DNA from: Enterococcus_E cecorum_C
GTDB lineage: Bacteria > Bacillota > Bacilli > Lactobacillales > Enterococcaceae
DNA: 22,834 nt
Reading direction: 5' to 3'
Assembly: GCF_052119425.1 (NCBI RefSeq)
Contig: NZ_JBQKFH010000038.1
Span: forward strand, 1 to 22,834
The notes beneath the pieces were generated by a model that made no database searches, was not told the origin of the DNA, and was given only the letters and a program-made list of their open reading frames with translations. A program made the position numbers and the translations under genes. Every line of letters starts with the position of its first letter. Positions within the stretch are counted from its first letter, which is position 1. Shown here piece after piece: positions 21,455 to 22,834 of this stretch.

Positions 21455-22162
21455 ATGAAAGATGAACGATTGAAAGTTGAAAAGCAGCTATCTTTGGCAA
21501 AGGTAATGGATAGGCTTGAAAGAAGTGTGTCTATTGAAAATATTGTAAACGGATTCTATATTAATGGCTGTGCGTTTTCAGAGGATGATGGAGAAATGCT
21601 GGCAGTAATTGGGCTATCCATTCAAGGTGTATCTTATACAGTGTTGCTATCTGAAAAGTATGTCAGTTATCTTCGTATAGGTATAGATTTATTTTTTACA
21701 CAATTGATTACGGCAGACTATTACTTAACTAGAAAAGAACAGCAAGAAATTTTTAGCCAGATGTTTAAAATACGTCTTTGTTCCGTTCCAGTCATAACCA
21801 GAGATTTAGTGCTTATTTCGGTAGTGTCGCATAAAGATTATAGTATCTGGGTGAATCCAAAAGTCATTGATCATTTATCACAAAATGGTATCCAGTTGTC
21901 AAATAACAAATGTCAATTAGATACGCAATTTAATCGAAAAAAACTGATCAAATATGGCTATTTTGCGTATCTCGGGCAAGCAATCCTCAAGCGTGATTTG
22001 GATTCTGAGAAGGTGTATCAAAAATGCCATAGTTATGAGACCTTTTTAGAGATACCGAAGACTTACTACAATCTAAAAGTAATCGAAAAGCTAAAGGAAC
22101 AGACCTTTCATCTACAGCGGGGGAATTTCTTGCGTGAGTGGGTGAAATATCTACCTTTTTAA
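21455..22162 (+). CDS. Unrecognised 235-aa protein, faint ComK-like layout
   Basis: I do not recognise this protein with confidence. It has no membrane segment or signal peptide and looks cytoplasmic. Several spaced features recall the competence regulator ComK: VNGFYINGCAF, then DGEMLAVIGLSIQGVSYTV, a paired FF, and PVITRDLVLISVV followed by SIWVNP, comparable to ComK's PIMVDP...IFLFPT...W segment. There is also an RKKL...F...QAILKRDL region near the C-terminus. Identity is low and the match is by eye only; at 235 aa it is longer than Bacillus ComK (192 aa). It has its own strong promoter and an AGGGG ribosome site 6 nt before the ATG. It follows the Mga-like gene and precedes veg. Confidence 0.35.
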   Translation: MKDERLKVEKQLSLAKVMDRLERSVSIENIVNGFYINGCAFSEDDGEMLAVIGLSIQGVSYTVLLSEKYVSYLRIGIDLFFTQLITADYYLTRKEQQEIFSQMFKIRLCSVPVITRDLVLISVVSHKDYSIWVNPKVIDHLSQNGIQLSNNKCQLDTQFNRKKLIKYGYFAYLGQAILKRDLDSEKVYQKCHSYETFLEIPKTYYNLKVIEKLKEQTFHLQRGNFLREWVKYLPF

Positions 22163-22271
22163 CTTAAGTTGCCAACAAGGATTTCGTTAAACCGCATTCA
22201 TCATTTTCTTCATTAAATCTCTTTCATTTTCTAATATTCTTAGTTGAAATTTGAATTTGAACGTGGTAATA

Positions 22272-22300
22272 TTGATTATTTTATCTATTTGTGTTACAAT
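22272..22300 (+). promoter_or_regulatory. veg promoter
   Basis: TTGATT (22272-22277), a 17-nt spacer and TACAAT (22295-22300) precede the veg ATG by 19 nt, giving a very short 5' region. Ten of twelve positions fit the sigma-A consensus. The Bacillus veg promoter is likewise very strong. Confidence 0.85.
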
Positions 22301-22319
22301 GGAGCTCGAGGTGAATGCG

Positions 22320-22562
22320 ATGACAGCAACGGTAGCCAGCATTAAAAAAGATCTTCAAGCACATATTGGTAGCCAGATTCAAGTGGTCGTTCAGATAGGT
22401 CGTAAGCGTCAAAGCAAGCGTAAAGGGATTTTGACACAGACTTATCCAGCAGTTTTTGTCGTGGATTTAGATCCTGAGGAAAATGCTTTTGAACGCGTGT
22501 CTTATAGCTACTCTGATATTTTGACGAAGACGGTAGAAATAGAGTATCTACCAGCCATTTAG
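22320..22562 (+). CDS. veg: Veg family protein
   Basis: The 80-aa product matches Bacillus Veg along its length, most clearly in KRKGILTQTYPAVFVVDLD and FERVSYSYSDILTKTVEIE. In Bacillus, Veg stimulates biofilm matrix gene expression; its biochemical role is unclear. The frame is open upstream to 22251, but that region contains the promoter boxes, so ATG 22320, with GAGGTG about 6 nt upstream, is the real start. It is transcribed alone. Confidence 0.92.
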   Translation: MTATVASIKKDLQAHIGSQIQVVVQIGRKRQSKRKGILTQTYPAVFVVDLDPEENAFERVSYSYSDILTKTVEIEYLPAI

Positions 22563-22563
22563 T

Positions 22564-22616
22564 AACAACACTAAATATCATAGAACCAACATGGCTCTTT
22601 GTCAACTAGTGTTGTT
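22564..22616 (+). other. Nested hairpin just after veg
   Basis: AACAACACTA (22564-22573) pairs perfectly with TAGTGTTGTT (22607-22616), and inside this AGAACCA faces TGGCTCT with one mismatch. No T-run follows, so it is not a classic terminator. It may protect the 3' end of veg mRNA or be part of an RNA element. Confidence 0.6.
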
Positions 22617-22632
22617 GGCAATTAAGTCGATG

Positions 22633-22675
22633 GGAGAGAAAGTTATTTTTTCGATGACTTTCTCTCCTGTTTTTA
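22633..22675 (+). terminator. Rho-independent terminator of veg
   Basis: GGAGAGAAAGT (22633-22643) pairs with ACTTTCTCTCC (22657-22667) over 11 bp and is followed by TGTTTTTA. Confidence 0.92.
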
Positions 22676-22750
22676 TTTTCTTTTTCAATTGACGCTTTTT
22701 GTCAAACAGGATGCTAAGCGTGCAAGGGGCTGACCCATTAGTCCCTTTTG

Positions 22751-22803
22751 AATCCAAAAATCGAAGGCACCCGTGAAAGATGCCTTCGATTTTTGGATTT
22801 TTT
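22751..22803 (+). terminator. Very strong terminator, upstream gene unclear
   Basis: A perfect 19-bp stem (22751-22769 with 22781-22799) with an 11-nt loop is followed by six T. It lies 76 nt after the veg terminator with no coding frame between, so it either backs up veg or ends a small RNA. Confidence 0.93.
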
Positions 22804-22834
22804 GGATGAAATATAGAGGATTTTCCCCCTATAT

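Noticed and set aside
22251..22319. Longer veg start
   Set aside because: The extension would include both promoter boxes and has no ribosome site.

Overview
The window is a low-GC Firmicutes chromosome segment, most probably from the genus Enterococcus. The backbone dut-radA-yacL-(insert)-gltX-cysE-cysS-mrnC-rlmB-yacP-sigH matches the conserved Firmicutes order. A perfect parS site at 9697-9712 suggests the segment lies in the origin-proximal part of the chromosome. Species cannot be decided from this sequence alone.

Layout: (1) 1-2270, minus strand: the proBA proline operon with its own promoter and terminator. (2) 2288-3026, minus: a Fic-family gene broken by two single-base frameshifts. 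(3) 3249-7249, plus: dut (apparent ATT start), radA, a block of structured intergenic repeats, yacL, an RmlC-like epimerase gene and a strong terminator. (4) 7255-9424: an accessory insert holding a degenerate repeat copy, an HxlR-type regulator remnant and an AlbA_2/HATPase regulator gene on the minus strand. (5) 9425-16155, plus: a small membrane protein, parS, a GNAT acetyltransferase, gltX, a cysteine T-box, a second block of the same repeats lying between the T-box and cysE, then cysE-cysS-mrnC-rlmB-yacP in a tight, partly overlapping operon. (6) 16239-16987: a SigH-like sigma factor and a small reading frame interrupted by an amber codon. (7) 16986-17742, minus: pgmB under a promoter whose spacer contains a LacI-type palindrome. 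(8) 17784-18956: a small zinc-ribbon protein, then a TPP riboswitch and thiT. (9) 18961-19955, minus: birA. (10) 19956-22834: an AT-rich regulatory stretch, a truncated Mga-like regulator, an unrecognised 235-aa protein with a faint ComK-like layout, and veg followed by several strong hairpins.

How it fits together: amino-acid supply and tRNA charging are linked (gltX, T-box-controlled cysES, proBA), RNA processing and ribosome factors follow (mrnC, rlmB, yacP), and vitamin supply is controlled by riboswitch or repressor (thiT, birA). The items most worth a second look are the two clusters of folded intergenic repeats, whose copies differ by compensatory base-pair changes and which sit inside the cysES leader; the origin-type parS site; the ATT start of dut; the operator buried in the pgmB promoter; the thiT terminator that also contains the ribosome binding site; and the Mga-like/ComK-like locus with short peptide frames upstream. 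No CRISPR array, tRNA, rRNA or transposase gene was seen.
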